A stretch of 64,000 bases of DNA from Metellina segmentata (lineage: Eukaryota > Arthropoda > Arachnida > Araneae > Tetragnathidae), in the NCBI GenBank assembly GCA_947359465.1, contig OX375881.1, forward strand, positions 79,397,287 to 79,461,286, in the 5' to 3' direction. The number at the start of each line of letters is the position of its first letter. Within the stretch, counting starts at the first letter, position 1. A program made the position numbers and the translations under genes. The notes beneath the pieces were generated by a model, which worked only from the letters and a program-made list of their open reading frames with translations, had not been told where the DNA came from and ran no database searches. Below are positions 43,901-55,900 of this stretch, piece after piece.

Positions 43901-46900
43901 TATCGCGTTATATCCGATAAATGTTAAATATTTTCAATACAGATTGGCAAGGATTTCAAATAAATTATACGTTTTCATCGTATTTTAAATCTGAATCCAA
44001 TTGTTTGAGGTGTAAAGCATTATAAGGCCTACTCCTCTTAAAGGGTGTTAAGGAATTCTAAAATTTGAAGTTTCAGTATTCATTCATATTACATATAGAA
44101 TTTAGAAATGATAAATTGAATACATGTTATCATTATCTGACTGATTGACACCAGGGATGCGACAGGGATGGAAAAAAACATCGACTCAAATACATCGATG
44201 TTTTTTCAAAAACATCGATGTATTTGAGTCTATGTTTTTTTAACATCGATGTTTACAATTGTCGATGTTTTTACGTTGTCAATGGTTTATTTTTAATTGA
44301 AAAAAGTATCGTTATAAAAGTTTTAAAAAATAACCAAGTAGCATAATTTTCATAATCAGCAAACTGAACATACCTTTAGATCAAAGTGACCAAGGGTGAA
44401 GGGTCCGTCGATGTCAATGTTTTCAAAACATTGATGTTTTGTAAAAAAACATCGATGTATTGGAATCGATGTCGCATCACTAGTTGCTAAACCAGTTTTA
44501 AGAAATGGGAGAAAAAATTTAAATATACTGAATTTTAAAAACATTGATGGTTTTGTGGCTATGTACTATCAACATCGATGTTTTAATTTTGAACATCAAA
44601 GTTTCAAAACATCGATGTTTTGCTGTCGATGTAGCATCACTAGTTGCTAAACCAGTTTTAAGAAATGGGGAAAAAAGTTTAAATACACGGAATTTTAAAA
44701 ACATCGATGTTTTGGGAGCAATGTATTAACAACATCGTTTTTTTATTTTTGAACATTGATGTTTCAAAACATCGATGTTTTGCTTTCAATATCGCATCCC
44801 TAATTGACACTTGAGTGCGACTATTAGAAGGGTAATATGATCACCTCTGTATGTGCTGTAACGTTGTCTGTCAATTGATGTGCCAAAGAAACGACCACAC
44901 TAGAAGGTATTTATTTTACTACAGGAGTTTGCTCTTTATGCAGATAACCGGTGTGTTCCTTGGTTATGGGCACTACAATATGGGAAATAAGGATATATAC
45001 TCTAAGTGGCCAACTATTGCGCAACAAAAATACTTTCACACAGTTTATATGTTCGAAACCTCTCTCGGTGCTCTAGTTGTCCTTGGGAGATTCTCGAAAT
45101 GTGTGAACACTAAATGTTATCTATGAGTAATTTTCAAAATTTTGAAATTTAACATCAACACTTTTTTAGTGTATTGATTGTTTATAGGCCTAGAATACAA
45201 TTAACAATCATTCAAAGATAGGAACTGTTCTCTCCAAAATTACTAAAAAAGAGATTTAATTTCTAGATTTGTAGGTTACAGATTTCTGACATTGCTTTCC
45301 TGAAGGTTACAGATTTTGTACATTACTGGCCTGTATATTACACAACTTTGGCATTTCCCAAAGTCTAATCACTTTCGGACATTGTGTTATTATATTTTTG
45401 TTACATTATTATTATTGTTGTTACATTACATTGTGTCATAAAACGAAAGTTAATTTGCACCTTAGAAAGAAATCTTTAAATTGCATATTTGAATGATGTA
45501 AATAAAAATTAATATCATTCAAATACGCAAAGTAACGAAAGAGCAAATTAAAATACACGGGTATTCAACCAGAAAACGAAAGTTAAAACTAACTATCCAA
45601 GCGCGCTGAGAGCTGCACACTGATTATAGATAGCGCTGCACACTGATTATAGATAGCGCTGCACAACACGCAAACGATTATTAAAGAATTCAGTTATTCA
45701 AAATTGCGGATCCCGTGAAGAAAGCTCAATGTGTCGAGTAGATGGCCCCATAGTATGGGCGCATCGGTCTCCTGATATTACTCCACTCGACTTTTTATTT
45801 TGGGGTTAGGTAAAAGATGTTGTGTACCTAACAAAAGTTAATAGTGTCGTGGAATTGAAACAAAAGATCCAAACACTGCCTTAGGTACTGTTGATCTTAG
45901 CATGTGTTCGTGGGTTGAATTGGAATATCGTCTTGATATTCTTCGTGCTACGAAATGATCTCATGTGTAAATTTACTAAGGTAGAAGAAAAAAACTTTTT
46001 GAGTTATTCCATCTATTATTGTAACTAGTTTTGCTGTAAGCCTATTCTTTTTTTAATGCATTTTTTAAGTTGTACTGATCTTTTTGGGACACCCTGTATA
46101 TTAACGTCTACTAATAGGTATAAAAATATGACAAGTCATTAGTTATAAATTGTCAATTCCTTAAAATTAGTAGATTTGAATATTTTAAAATTAGAAATTT
46201 GTTTTTCCAGATTTTCAAATCATGGATTTGATTAATTCTGTAAAGTTTTATTACTAATTTCAAAAATTTTGAGTTTGGTTGATTTTTGTGATCTTTTAAA
46301 TAATATATGTTTACATATCATACAAAAAGAAAAACATGATCATAAAATAAAAATAACTTAATCCTTGAAAACTCCTGGAAAAGTTATAATTCCTATAGAA
46401 TTAATCAGAATAAAAAAGTTCTAAAAATCTAAGTTTCATCTTAAAAACTTTTTTTTAAAGATCATTACAGCCATAAAGCAGAAATAAAAACAAACAAACA
46501 AAATATTATTAAAACACACACACACAAAAAAACCTGAAATTCTTTACAATTTTGTTAAGATTATTGCTACATTACGTCCAAAATTAAGTAATCATCGACG
46601 CCGTCGCTATTTTATATCGATCGCTACACGTTCCCGGACACATGCCTAGTAATGATGGTATTGATATTGTATCTGCTAAATTCAATTTATTTTTCGGAAC
46701 ATCGTCACCTTCGTAACATAAATGAAATCGGCTAAAAAAAACCCGGCTTATCGATCGTTACGTAATTTTGACATCGTATTTTTAAAAATTATTATAATTA
46801 TTTAGTACTCAAGTGATTTAAAAAAATTATTTTCAGTCGTTGAAGCGCGTACAATTTTAGAACAGTTTCAGTATATGTCAAACTTAAAAGAAAATTTTAA

Positions 46901-49900
46901 CTAGCCCACTTTTCATATAAATGAATAAATGACGTGTCTATGCCAGTTTCTATCCTGTTTCCTTGAATACATGTATATGTGTAATAGCGAATGGAAAGTT
47001 GAAAAGTTGTTATGAAAAGTTATTTCATCCAACAAGTTCTAATCAGTTTTGCTAGTGACGAGACACTTCGTCAACACAACCACCAGAAGAGTTAACTTAT
47101 GAGAGGTTTGTAGTTTAATTTGGAGCCAATTTTGGGCTTGTCTTCTCATTAAACGAGAGTGGATTGTAGGTATCTCCCGTCTTCGTTAAATTCGTAATAG
47201 CATTCTTTTTCGGAGTCTTGACAGAGAAGATTTTCACACAGTATACATACCTCACATAGTCACAAATCACATGACAGAAAATCTGAATACAAGTAGATAC
47301 AATTTTCATCCAGCAACTAAGTTCAAAGTACTTATGTAGGTATTGATAATTTATTATTTCTTAAGAAGCATATAAAAAGGTCCATCTTCTAGCCTTTAAT
47401 ATTTAGTAACTCACTTCTGTTATTTCTCTGGATCTAAATGTGCAATCCAGATTTCAATGATGCATTCGTCAGTCACTGTTATTAAAAGGTTTTCTGTATG
47501 CTCCCCAAAAGAGTGTATCCAATCACGAGTCGATTATAGACTTCAGAGACAGACAAGAACCTACTTAGGGGTATCACTAACTACAAGTATTTTGAACTAC
47601 CATAGCACACATGAAGATCAATATCGATGGATTTGAATTACATAACGATGAGTGTCTTACAATTATGGAATTTTTTCTGATAGAGCTTGAGTATTGATCA
47701 GATCGTTATTCAAGACAGATAGTATACGCGTAAGAGGCACGGAATCATATGCAAGTGTCAGTTCACATGCTCTTCAAGTTTCTTGGTAATTCTCTTGTTT
47801 GCGTGCCGCGTTTGTAAATCCCTCATTAGTTCCATCATCTGAAATGCTATTACCCAAACATTACTTACAAAATAATATTAAAGGTATAATCTGCAGAACA
47901 ATAAAATTGATCTTAGTACATAAAATGCTAGATTCTCCTGTATTTATGTGGCTATTAAAGTTTCGTTTGGTTGTGTAACGTCAAGTTTAAGTAAGTGGAG
48001 TTTCTAATATTTTTGATTGATTATGTGATGTTATGAGCAAAACGAGATAAGAAATATCAAAAATCACTTTATTCGAAATAGCCATGAAAAGAACATTGAG
48101 TATAAAATGATTGCTGTAAAGCTACAGGCTACGTTTATAGCGGTGATAACGGCCTTGGTGATTTTTTTGTCGCAGTTCTAAAGTTGTCAAGGAAAGAAAT
48201 ATTGCAAAAAGATTTTCCTTTTTACAACGGAAAAGTATAGATATTTTTTAAAGCTTTCACAAAAAGTCATAAGCTTAAACACATTTCAAAACACAATTGT
48301 GAACTAGCAGAAAAACTAAACTGCGAATGTTGCGTAAGAATACCCTAAAACTTATCAATTACAGAAATACAGTGGGCATGTTGAAAAAAAAAAGATCTTA
48401 TAAATGTAAAAAGAAGAAATAATACAACTTGATACGTCAGAACTGTTCCGGGAATAAATTATAAAAGAAAGAAAACTACTCAAATGATGAAAATCTTTAC
48501 GTCTACAGTCTAGAAGTGCGCCAAAAAATCGCCAAGGCCGTTGTCACTGCTATAAACGTAGACTGTAGCTGTACCAAGATTGCAGTCCGCAACTCATTGT
48601 TTCACCAGTGTTGATTAAAAACTAAGTTTTTCAATAATTTTGTTTATATATATACCCATTGTACCTGTCTTATGACAGGCCATTTATCCTAATATTATAA
48701 TAAAAGGTGTAACCGCTATTTCCTACTTTCAGTAATTTCTTTCATTTGCATGTCTAAATGTATTTTTCAGATGAACTAGTAGATCAAGATGAAATTTTGG
48801 ATGATGATGAAATTTACGATCAAGACGATGCAGATAAAGGTAAGACATAAGAGCTGTGAATGATTTAAAGAACAGTTGAGTTTTCTTTAAGTATTAGCGT
48901 GTCATGTGTAGATTTCTAATCGCAAGCATTTAATTGATAGTCTTAGTATACTTATTTTTGTGCTGATTATTTGAAATAACATTACATATAGTATACGTAG
49001 TTGGATATTATTAGATAAGGTTTGAAGTTTTTCAAACGAGTTCTTTTAATTTGTATTTGTTGTTTCAACTCCCACAATATGTCCTTGGTGACAATTTTTT
49101 ACTGTTGAATCTCTCCATAACATTTTTATTTAACATATAAGTGTAGTTATCTTTATTACCCCTGTTTTTTCCTTTTTAAGCCTTTAATGCTTTTTAAATT
49201 CAATACACTAACATACTAAAATTAAATTCGTTTTCATTTCACTTTGTACAATACATTTAGATATAAATATCTGGAAATTTTCGATGGCCTTTACTTCCTC
49301 TTTTCGTTGTTGATATGTGAGAAAATATTCCATTCGGTTCCTTTCCTATGCGCGGATGAATAAATTATCAATAACGCGCCTCGTCACCTTATTACTAATC
49401 AGACGATATGTTGCCGCTAAAGTGCAGTAATCAGTTAATCTACAGATTATCTAGGTAATGTTAAGATTAACTAGGGTGATCCGTTAAAGTGCCAAAAATT
49501 GTTTCCATTTCTCAAATTACCAGGTAATCTGCAAATTACCTAGATAATCTGCACATTACCTACTAGGCACTCGTAAAAGTGAAAATAAGATCTATGATGG
49601 AACAACAGGAACCTACTGCCAACACATCATGCCTTTGAATTATTCTATAATCCTGAGATGATTCTTTTTTTTCTTGGAAACTTTCATTCGCTTTACATCT
49701 TCAATTATGGAATTATACTTTCATTTTGTCATTAAAGCACTATTATATTTTTAATCTTCGCTTAAGAGGTTTGTTAAGAATCTTTTCTCCATTTTACTCA
49801 AAATTCGGTGCCTGCTTGCATACTAGGAATTAAATTTATCTGATTAAAAAAAAATCACGACACAAATTCACGCGATAACAGGTAGAAACGAATTTGAAAA

Positions 49901-52900
49901 TAGAATTAGCTATGCTACGCACTGGCAGGCGACGCAAATTATGAGAAATAGAATCAACCAGCTAGACGCTGGCGAAACCAAACTGAAACTTTAAGTGGAG
50001 AGAGAGGGGGAAGGGATAGGAAACGAAGGAAACAAACTTTTGAACTTTAGCGATACGGAAGCCAATAATGTGCATATTACCTAGGTTAAATGCGAAAAAC
50101 TCTTGATTCCGCACGTTTATGAAGCAAATCAATTAATCTGCAGATCAGCTACGTAATGTGCACATTAACGGCTTTCGAGCTCTAGCGGTAACAGATATAT
50201 GGACATCGCGGAAGTAAGAGCTACAACTAACTGAGCTATGATGAGCTCTATTGAATTATTGAATGTCATATCAATGTCGATGATGTTTCTTCCTCATTGT
50301 TTTAACTATTATTGTTTTGTCCCATGACCCTTTTAAATAATAAGGTGTCCATGTCTTAACTTGCAGTTCTCTATTCGATCCCATAGTGATGTTATTTAAA
50401 TCATAAGTGTTTAAAATAAAAATAGCAGTTTATCTGACACAAATTAGAATCGAAATTGGTCTTACTAAACACATATGACCCACTTTCTTCACCAGGAAAA
50501 TCCTTTTGCCCTCCAAATGAAATCTTTGTTGCTTGCTATTCTCACTGTGAAAAAGACTGTGGCAACAAAAACAACTCAACCGTGCCTTGCCGAAGAGTGT
50601 GCGTATCCGGATGCAGATGTCACTGGGAATATGTGAGAGGCCCAAAGGGAACCTGCATTAAACCTGATAAATGCCCAGCTAAGGATAATACAAAGTACCC
50701 AGGCAAGTAGAAATACATGTTTTAAGCGATAATTCAACTATCCAAACTAAATAAAAAATGAAAGCATTAATTGTTGTGTGAAGATAACCCAAATAGTTTC
50801 TACTTACACTTATTTAATTTTTAATCTTTAAACTACTTACATTGAATCAATAAAAGGTAGTTACATACTTAAAAAAGTATGTTGTTTCATGTATTTGGAA
50901 CTCTAAAATTTGAAAGTAGGCTCTGTGAACGATATTAATACTTTGAAATACATGTTAAATGTAACAAGGTATTATACATAATGTTATCTTCAATTTAATT
51001 TGAACAAGTCTATATAATTCTCTATCCTTTAGTAGTATAACTATTGCATTTTGTGTGGACATATATGTATCTGGTATATAGTGTTTATTATATTGGTTGT
51101 ATTTTTTTTATGCAGTAAAAAGAGTATGTCCTCCTAAAGAACACTGGGAAACGTCTAAGGCCCATTGTCAGGTGAACTGCACCAATTTGAACAAACCATT
51201 GCCATGTCCTGATATCATTGTTGCAGGATGTGTTTGTGATAAGAACCTTTATCGAGGAAAGGATGGCAAATGCATTCCCAAGAAAGAATGCCCTAAGAAA
51301 CCAAGAAACGCAGAAGGTAAGGTATTGCGTTATATACGATAAATGTTACACATTTTTAATAGATAGTTAAGAATTTAGAATTAATAGCGTGTTCTTCTGA
51401 GGTGGAACAAGAAATTTCTTCGCTCGGGGAATTGTCACGCCACACTAATGTGAATGATTGTAAAAGCAGTGATTATGATAAAAATGATTGTCAGTTGAGA
51501 AATAAGGGTCATTACTGTGCAGGCTGAGTAGACACATAGATTGAAGTAGCGATGGATGTAGAATCCATAATCAATCAATGTATTAAATAGGTGGAAGTCA
51601 CAATTTTCATAATATTCTGAAAAAACCGTTCATCGTAATACAAGACAAATCATGCAGCTTGTGCCTTCTATTGGCAGGTGATTTTAAGAGTCTGTTGTAA
51701 ATTTATAGCGATGCGCATGAGGACATGCAACTTTAGTCTGTCAGATCTGCACCAATATAAACATATGCACTGTGATTGTACTTATGCAGTGAAAAGTATA
51801 TTGATGCAAGATAAGTTAAAGGAAGGTTGAGATTAAATGTTATTCTGTGCTAGTTGCTTAACCCTCCAAGTGGTTAACTCGACAAGGTATCTCGTTATTA
51901 GCAAAACTGACCAGATCTTGATGGATAAGATATCTCCACCTGGCCATTAGAAGAAACTTTCTAGAATTTGATCAAGTCATCATAAAAAATCGGCAATATC
52001 TATATGAGGAGATATACAAATACAAATACAAATACGAATATTGACGACCAGCTACAGGCTCGAGCCCAACAAGGCTGGTCCTTTGTTTATGAATTCCCCA
52101 ATTCCCACCGACTATCCAATTGTATCTTAAATTCGTACACTCCCTTTGAATTAACTATATTTTCTGGCAACATGTTCCAACTGTCTATTACCCTATTAAA
52201 GTAGTAGTTTTTCCTTAAATCCCGATTAAAATGTGTCTTATTCAATTTATACCCATGGCCCCTTGTTCTGTTATCCCTATTGAAATTAGAGCCCTCTGTG
52301 TCCCCTTGTTTTACAAACTTGAAAAGCTGAATCAAATCCCCCCTCCTTCTTCTTTCCAGTGTATACATGTTTAGCTTACTTAAACGCTCATTATAGTCGA
52401 AATTTGCTAGCCCCTTTATTATTTTTGTAGCTCTGTGCTGAACCCTTTCAATTGATTCTATGTCCTTTCTCATATATGGAGCCCAGAATTGTACAGCATA
52501 TTCTAGATGTGGTCTTACTAAACCCTTATATAATGGCAAGATTATATTATTATCCCTTGAAGTTATAGTCCTTTTAATATACCCCAATAACCTATTAGCC
52601 TTTTTACCCGCAGCTGAACATTGGTAACCCATTTTAAAATCCCTGTGAATTATCACCCCAAGATCCTTGACTGTTTCTCCCTCCTTTACCTTTACTCCCT
52701 GCATATCTTAATGGAAAAGATAGCATGTCGAAACCACTTGGCGGGTTGAAAATGTAAGTATTGACCCACACACGACCTCAGATAGTCAGGGAAAGAAACT
52801 AGAATGGGAAGTCTTCTGGAACAGGAAGAATTATTGATGTTTTAACCCTCCGTAAGCTTGCACATTTTATTTCACCATGCAACCTACTGTATTCCTTGCA

Positions 52901-55900
52901 GGACTTCTAACCACTTTTAGACTTCTTGATGAATAATATCCTTTCTAAGATTTTTCAACCATTAGATTCGGTTATTTATGTATTATATGTGTTATTAGGT
53001 AAGATGTGCAAAAGTATACTACTAGGAAATTTTGCAACGCTCAGACTGCTTGCTCAATTGGAATATGGGTGTTAGGATATATAATCGGATTTTCCCAACT
53101 CAGCATCTGCGATTAGAAATGAATATAACTGTAAACCTATTATTTTTGCATGCAAATATTCAAATTGGAAAATATAGATATATTTTAAGTATTTTTAGGC
53201 CCGCGAAAGGTTGGTTAGGTGGTAGTTAATTATCGTCGCTCTGGAGCAACAGAATGGGCTATTAGTGACTAGCAGGGACTTTAGTAAATGCTCAAGATTT
53301 TTCATAAAAATGTGGATTCAACATTATTCAGGTAATTTTCATCATTGAGAAAAATATTAGCGAAAATCATTCCGGTGTGGTTCAGCAGAAAATAGGCATA
53401 ATCTATCGATTCTGCTTGTTATAACTAAATTCGTAGAAAGGGAACTGTTTAAATGTCCAATTTATTTCTCTCTGATGAATGTTTTAAGAGTTGAACACTG
53501 AATATTGAATAAATTAATTACATTTGAAATACAAAGGGTTTCTTGAATCTTATGCAATAAATTATATCTGTAGGACCAAATGCTTGTTGAGTGTTTTGTA
53601 AGCAAAAAAAAATTATTTTAGAGCCCAAACTTATTATTTAAAGAACAATATTAAAGCTATCAAGCTGTTGATTTGGAATAACAACAATCATATAATGATA
53701 AAAAGTGTAAACCATTTTTTCTTCTTAGAGAGATTTTCTTAATTTGCAGGTTTGAATGATTTTTTTATCATTTCAGATGAATTAGTAGATCAAGATGAAC
53801 TAGTAGATCAAGATGAACCAATAGATCAGGAGGATGCACAAAAAGGTAAAGTATAAACTGTGAATGAATAAAACAATATTTGTGTTATTTAATCTATATA
53901 TATATTTTTTATTTCCAATGGCAAGTCTGGGTACAGATTGCAAAGACAAATACAATACATGATACAATACAGTACAGAATTGACCGAAGTCATTGTAGCC
54001 TTATACAAGGCCAGAAATGATGGTCACTTGTGAAGGGGCACTCAATGGGTGGACCATCATTGTTCCTAATAAAGGACAGCACAATTTACATCCATGCCCT
54101 GACCCGGATTCGAACCAGGAACCTTCCGATCCAGAGGCCTACATCTTGACCACTAGACCGGTTGGTCGGCTATTTATCTATCTCGTGTTGAATAATAATT
54201 GCATAGAGCCGTTGTAGCCCGGTTGGAAGAGTAACGGATTAGCAACCAGAGGGTTGACTTACGACTTGTTAAGGGGTGACTCCGAAGAGTGCGACTAATA
54301 TTCTACTTTACTGAGACCCCTGCTGATACACTAAAGAACGATTGCCGAAATAAATTTCAGCAAGTACCTATTTGGAATGTTTGACAGTTCCCAGGGTTAA
54401 TTACAGTGGTATCCTAGATATTCAAATAGTTGTGCAGAGTAATAGTCATATTCCCACAGAACGTGTATAGAGCGCTCCTCTACCATACGACAAACTCTAC
54501 ATAATAGGTCATCTATAACACCCATAATGGTGAGGTGTCTTTTCAAGGTACAGTGGCCAGTTAGAAGACCAATAGCTATCCTGATTTCTTTCCTGCTCAA
54601 TTTCAGCAACTCCCTCGATCTATCCCAGAGAGATTGGTGATTGAGCTCTGTGGCTGGCCTTTGATCATTAGATTAAAGCCATGTATGGTAGGATTCAGCA
54701 AGGTTCAAACCTCTTATAGTCCCACATTGTGAGGCAGACCCAAAACAGGTTCTGGTCCAGTAAATAGCGTTTCAGATCCAAGTTTTGCAACTTAGTCTGA
54801 TTTCATTACCCTCAATGCCACAATGACCAGGGACCCAGACAAGAGAAAATTTGTTTCTTTCAGACTTTCAAGCGCATTGTGACATTCTTGCACTGCTTTT
54901 GAGGAAAAGCAGTGACTTTGCAAAGCATTTAGGGCTGCTTGGCTTCAGAGAAGATTTTTATAACCATCTTATCAACCAACCGTAGTGTTAATCCAACCAG
55001 TAACGTTAGAACTTCAGTCTTAAAAATGTTTATTGATAAAAACATGTATAGTAAGATTGTAATAATGAACCAAATCTTATAGTGTTGAGAGGTATGTTAA
55101 GGGGAAGTGATATACTTTTTTAAAATTTCATTCTCCTAGTTGTTTAAAAACGTGTTCTGGAACATGTTACCATGGATACTCAAGAAGGGGGACTGGAGTG
55201 TACAGTCAAGTCTCCCAGAATCTGAGCCTGTTGTGTTGCTCTAGTACGACGTTAAAAAAAAACTACCAAATTTATTACTCCCAGAATATGAAGGAATACT
55301 GATCTTTTAACTCTGAGGGTCTTGCACGTATTATTCTACCATAAAAATAGCAGATTTCCTTGCAGGTGTCAATCTTAGATATCTTTATAAGTAAAGTCCT
55401 TTCCAGAATTCCTATAACCTATAGATGCGGCTATTTAGTCATTGTACATGTTCTAGAGAATAAAATCAGTAAGAGACTATTCAGTAATAGGTATAGCAGT
55501 ATATGTAAAGCAGTAATAGGTATTTTAATCAACGTTAAACTAAAGGGGACCAGTGCACAAAAATATTTCAAAATGTCGATTATTTTCTTATAAATTTAAA
55601 TAAATGTTTATACAATTCTATTTAAAATGAAATATTATTTATGAAGATACGTTGAGTAGAAGTATTTTTTTTACTTGAAAATACCTGTACGTACCTGAAG
55701 TAAGGTCAATTTATTCTTCAAACTTCAATATCTCAAAATGTATATTTTTTCCTTTAAAGGAACATTTTTTCAAAATCCATTCAAGCAAATGTAAAAAAAA
55801 TTGGTTTACAAATGTAACATACCCTATAACATATTTAAGACGTTCATTTCTTTCTATCTGCTCAGAAAAGTTCATCTTAATTGTTGAAATAGATAAAAAT

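Larger units (their letters stand above)
43080..50498 (+). repeat. Tandem segmental duplication, unit copy 2
   Basis: Repeats 36702-43079 almost base for base, with small indels and one insertion of about 990 bp at about 49329-50318. All embedded elements (hAT-like MITE, transposase remnant, long-TIR MITE) are shared with copy 1, so they were present before the duplication. Confidence 0.9.

Noticed and set aside
38424..45126. Two near-identical open frames of about 90 codons (38424 and 44851)
   Set aside because: Conservation is explained by the recent segmental duplication of introns; no domain or splice logic, and neighbouring non-coding DNA is equally conserved.
40669..47309. Identical 64-codon minus-strand open frames (40669-40863 and 47115-47309)
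   Set aside because: Same reason: both lie in the duplicated intron and surrounding DNA is just as similar.
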